A DNA stretch of 64,000 nt from Dolomedes plantarius (lineage: Eukaryota; Arthropoda; Arachnida; Araneae; Dolomedidae). Shown here one piece after another: positions 60,401 to 64,000 of this stretch. A model generated the notes under the pieces. It saw only the letters and a program-made list of their open reading frames with translations, made no database searches and was not told where the DNA came from. The stretch lies in assembly GCA_907164885.2 (NCBI GenBank), contig OU015498.1:129532151-129596150 (forward strand), written 5' to 3'. Each line of letters begins with the position of its first letter. Positions within the stretch are counted from its first letter, which is position 1. Position numbers and translations under genes: made by a program.

Positions 60401-60752
60401 TGTTGTTGTTGTAGCCTATGCCCTTTGACCGACAGTATATCAGGTCATAGAGGCTATTGGGCAGAGTGGTGCAGCTCCGGTTCCTAATAGCACCACAAGG
60501 GTAGGAGTCTGACTTGGCTAAAGAGCCGGTCCCGTAATTTTGAACCGAGTCAAGTGACGAGACTAGTACACTTGATCCCGCACCTCCAGGGATAAATTTG
60601 AGAACTCGGAGGACATTGCAGCCACAACAGATTTTTGGGGCACCAGCCGCCATTAGCGTACACGGTGGTAGATTTGTCAGCGACCGGCATCGAACCAGAG
60701 ACGTTCAGATCTCTGGCTAGTTGCTTTTGCCAACTGGGCTACCGCACCCTCC
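60401..60752 (-). mobile_element. tRNA-derived SINE, copy 2
   Basis: Homologous to 21499-21849 along its whole length. Minus strand: perfect box A (TAGCCCAGTTGG) and box B (GGTTCGATGCC), shared body (CCTCCAGG.ATAAATTTGAGAAC inverted) and (AAC)n tail. A short GTCCTA duplication flanks it. This copy has better Pol III boxes than copy 1. Confidence 0.88.
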
Positions 60753-60759
60753 GTCCTAT

Positions 60760-61756
60760 TCATTCATTTAATGAACAACATTTTATGTCTTATTTCTATC
60801 ACATTCCTGAAAATAAAAATCCTAACATAATAAAGACAATTTTTTTTCTTTTGCTCTAACAGAAAAAAATCTTTTGGAAAAAAAATCAGTGAGGGAAGCA
60901 ATTTTTTACAACGATTTAATGGAAATATCTTATTTTCTGAACTTAAAAAAACTGTATAGCTAAAAGCAAAAATATACCTCCGAAACATATCTGGGAGTCG
61001 TTAAAATAATTATCCTTTTTGTGATATATTACCTTAATAAGACTTTCATTTACCACAATGCGCCGCTCCCTATAAAATAATAAATTGTACCCTATTCTTC
61101 ATACCTTATTTGTTATCTTTACAAAGAAAATCTTTTCATCAAAGGATCATTTACGACGTTCTTTTCAGCGATTGAACAAAGCGACCTTCAGACCGAGTCA
61201 TTTATTAAATATTTTTTTATGCCTTAAGCTATGCCTTTTTCTTAGATGAAGAAGGTACTAGAAAAAGATGTATGAATTTACGGGACAGATAGGGTCGCAG
61301 ATGAAAAGCTCCATCATAATTTACTAACCATCGCTTAATCTTTCCGCAACATTTTTTTTCTGCTATGTAGAGATGTATGGACGCTGGCGGGCGGGCTAAA
61401 AATTTGTTTTCAGTGCCGAATGACCCTAATGAAAGTTCACTTACTCATTATTGAATAAAACAAATATTTTCAAAACATGATAAATCAATTAAAAAAAGGG
61501 GATTCGCGGATTCTAATGAAGAATTATGAAAACTGCTAAATTTGAAATGCTATCGTAAAATACAAACAAACAAAAAAATCTGTATAACGTTACTAAATAT
61601 AGGAGACTTTTTTATAAACCTGCACAATGTTTTTGTAATGTTTCTCTAGGACTAGGAATCCCGAAAATAGGTAATTCCGGTATCCTTTAAACCAGAGTCA
61701 CAATCTTAAATACTCCTTATTTTCAGCACCTCTTCTCTTTTACCTCCTGCACAGTA
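60760..61756. other. AT-rich, nothing recognised
   Basis: No coding or mobile signal found. Confidence 0.5.
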
Positions 61757-62532
61757 CAGTCGAACTCCGTTATAACGAACTTCAAGGGACCAAATGTTTT
61801 GTTCGCTATATCCGAACCGTTAAGAAAAATGTTAGACTTCACAAAATTTATAACTCATTAGTTGCTAGGTGTATTCAATAATGATGTATTGAAAAAATGA
61901 TAAAATCTATTAAAAATTATCATTAATGATTCATTGTTTTGATACAGAAATAATCGGTAATCTTCTGCTGACGTGATGCAGATTTCTAAAACATGTCGTG
62001 AATTTCTTTGTCCATTACATCAAATGACTCCAACACTCTTTCTTCCACTGTTTGTGAAGACAAAAACTTATTAATAACACTCATCGCTGCTATAGCATCG
62101 ATGTGGGGATTTTGTCATTTATGTGCTCCTCTTCATCAGCATCAGATGCAGAATCTTCGATTTTAGAATGATTCATTTTAATTTCTTCCACAATATCTTC
62201 ATCAGTCGGATTTTCACATTAATGACTTCATCATCACATGTTTCGAACAACTGCATGTCACAATCTGAGAATGATGAAATTTTGTGCTTTTCTATCCACA
62301 TCGCGATAGATAAGTCTTCATCATCTTCTTCTTCAACATTCTTTGCTTCTTCAACATTTTTAAAAAGTTTAAAAATAAAAAAAATTCAGTAGCCGACGGA
62401 AAAAAAAGGTTCGTTATAGCCGATTCTTAAGATTTTGGAGGTTCGCTATAATATATTAAATACAATAGGACAACGCCTGGACCAAAATTTTCGTTCATTA
62501 TATACCGGGTTTGCTACAATAGGGTTCGACTG
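61757..62532 (-). mobile_element. Pogo/Tigger-like deletion derivative, copy 2
   Basis: Same ends as 23669-24590 (CAGTCGAACTCCGTTATAACG), flanked by TA, same orientation, 776 bp. It lacks parts present in copy 1 (near 23840-23930 and at the right end). The minus strand keeps the acidic and WIEKHKISSF region of the transposase C-terminus. Confidence 0.87.
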
Positions 62533-62698
62533 TATACTTAACAAACGCGCTGGAAGCAATAAAACTCGCACTGCAAGAACAATTTTTACTGTTTTCTTTA
62601 GGATTCTATTGAATTTTATTTTAACTTAAAATCTCTAAGATAATATCTCCATAACAGAAATGAGGATTTTGGTGACAACAGCATTTTACTATTGCTAA

Positions 62699-63019
62699 GG
62701 GGAGTTATCCCCTTTGAACTTTAAAAAACATCACAAAAATGCAAAAATTATTATTGAAACTTAGTAAGTGTTATTGTAACATTGCGCGCAGTGTATCAGT
62801 ATAAATTTGAAATTTTCAGAAAATAGACTCACTTCTTACTTCATAAATAAAAATTTTATTTACTTGCAATAACATTAATTAAGGGAACATAATCTATAAA
62901 GTTTAGAGAACTAATACATAAAATTTCATATATAATGGACAATAGCAAAATAAAATTATAGAAGTTCCAACAGCAAAAATTCTGTCTTTTCAACTTGTGC
63001 AAAAGTGATGACTCTCCGT
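62699..63019. mobile_element. 321-bp MITE, TTAA/CTAA flanked
   Basis: Ends GGGGAGTTATCC and (inverted) ACGGAGAGTCATCAC lie next to CTAA and TTAA. The interior matches 34740-35110 in inverted orientation. Another end of this family (GGTGATGACTCCCCTTA) lies at 36673-36690. Confidence 0.6.
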
Positions 63020-63024
63020 TTAAT

Positions 63025-64000
63025 GTGGCTAACGAATTTGACACTGATAGGGAGAAAAAGACATTTTTCCCCCGTAAGATTATTTTTGAACATAAAACGT
63101 GATCTCATAAATTACCGATTAAAAATTAACCTATTCCCTACAGAAAGATCGGATGTATGGTTTACGCAAAGCATGAAAACTTCGTTTCCCACTGGTAAAA
63201 ATGATGATGAATAAGAAATCCCCAATTTATCTGTGTTACGAAATTGTTATTGGGGAAAAGTACGGTGGAAAAAGCTTTTTTAAACATTTGTCTTTCTATT
63301 CTCTTATGATTCATTCATCGAAAAAAAGCGTTGAATGATGCAAAACGTTGTCAGCTGTTAAGTTCAAAAAAAATAATGGGCAGTTTCCAATCATAAAGGT
63401 TACTTGAATCTCCAGATATTTCAATTGGATATTTCTTCCTATCGAAGTAGTGGCCAATTTAACCCAGCAAAGTATGATATATATCCCAACATCTGCAGTA
63501 CCTAGATGAAAGCTGGCTGTATAAAATTAATAAATTTGAATTCTTAAGAATTATAACGAAACTAAAAAGTATTTTAAAAAGCAACATCCTCACGAATACA
63601 TGCAATTCCATCCTTATTAAAAATCCATTGTAACATATCCCATACATCAGGGTTTTTTTGTTTTGTTTTGTTTTTGGAGGGGAAGAGATAGCAATAGTAT
63701 ATATACAGAATCAAGAAACTAATAAATATAATACAAACACAATGCACATAAAACCAAAGCTAATTGCAAAAGTTATTTTTGAAAAAGTTATTTTATGTGT
63801 TCAAAAGATTTCAGATCTATATACAATTTGTGATGCGAAATACATAACAAGATGCAGAATTCCGACGATTTTTGTATGCTTTCCTCGATTTATTATAAAT
63901 ATAATAGCATTTCTCAAAAGTAATAAAAGATTTATTCCTTCGAAAAATGCCAGAAATACCCCTGCACTTTACGGGGGGGGATATTAAAATGTGGAGGTAG
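63025..64000. other. AT-rich right end of window, nothing recognised
   Basis: The frame at 63658-63987 is open but repetitive in composition and unsupported. Confidence 0.4.

Overview
The window is AT-rich eukaryotic DNA with intron-sized non-coding stretches, long (TA)n and (CA)n tracts, tRNA-derived SINEs and many decayed Tc1/mariner, pogo/Tigger-like, TTAA-type and Ty3/gypsy elements. This mix fits an arthropod and most resembles arachnid (spider-type) genomes. That placement rests on repeat style, not on a diagnostic gene. There are no bacterial operons, CRISPR arrays or rRNA genes. Nearly every reading frame that can be recognised by family is transposon-derived. Host genes appear only as isolated exon candidates with splice signals.

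Layout. 1-3.05 kb: the 3' part of a Ty3/gypsy retrotransposon (RNase H, integrase, polypurine tract, probable 3' LTR). 4.2-4.9 kb: a long (TA)n tract joined to a GC-rich repeat end; the same junction recurs at 17.6 kb. 5.4-13.4 kb: a mosaic of direct and inverted duplications containing exon-like blocks with splice signals, and ending on the minus strand in a small terminal exon with stop and poly(A) signal (5.8 kb). 13.6-17.0 kb: a very long inverted repeat built from a transposon whose near-complete relative lies at 39.5-41.8 kb. 17.7-26.6 kb: a MITE with long inverted ends, a Tc1-like transposase pseudogene, a SINE, an internally deleted mariner, a Tigger-like deletion derivative and a Tc1-derived MITE.

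27.3-31.3 kb: a TTAA MITE with a readable empty site, a candidate first coding exon (28.4-28.5 kb, minus), and a full-length mariner-like element with DD41D spacing inside a pogo-like remnant. 31.4-37.8 kb: a good candidate exon (31.4-31.8 kb, plus), a third SINE, another gypsy LTR plus pol tail (minus), a transposase C-terminus, and a candidate terminal exon (37.7-37.8 kb, plus). 37.9-42.7 kb: one Tc1 relic split by a Tigger-like element and by a 2.3-kb element with an 8-bp target duplication. 43.6-47.2 kb: a pogo-like element carrying a PHD-like finger, a small MITE and another Tc1 relic. 48-64 kb is mostly non-coding with dispersed repeats, an LTR-like segment, a SINE, a second Tigger-like copy and a small MITE.

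The genes do not form a pathway. What works together here is the mobile-element community: autonomous-type transposases, all now broken, alongside short derivatives that keep only the ends needed for mobilisation in trans. The most unusual structures are the shuffled exon-like duplications at 6-13 kb and the multi-level nested insertions, where several empty sites can be reconstructed from the sequence.
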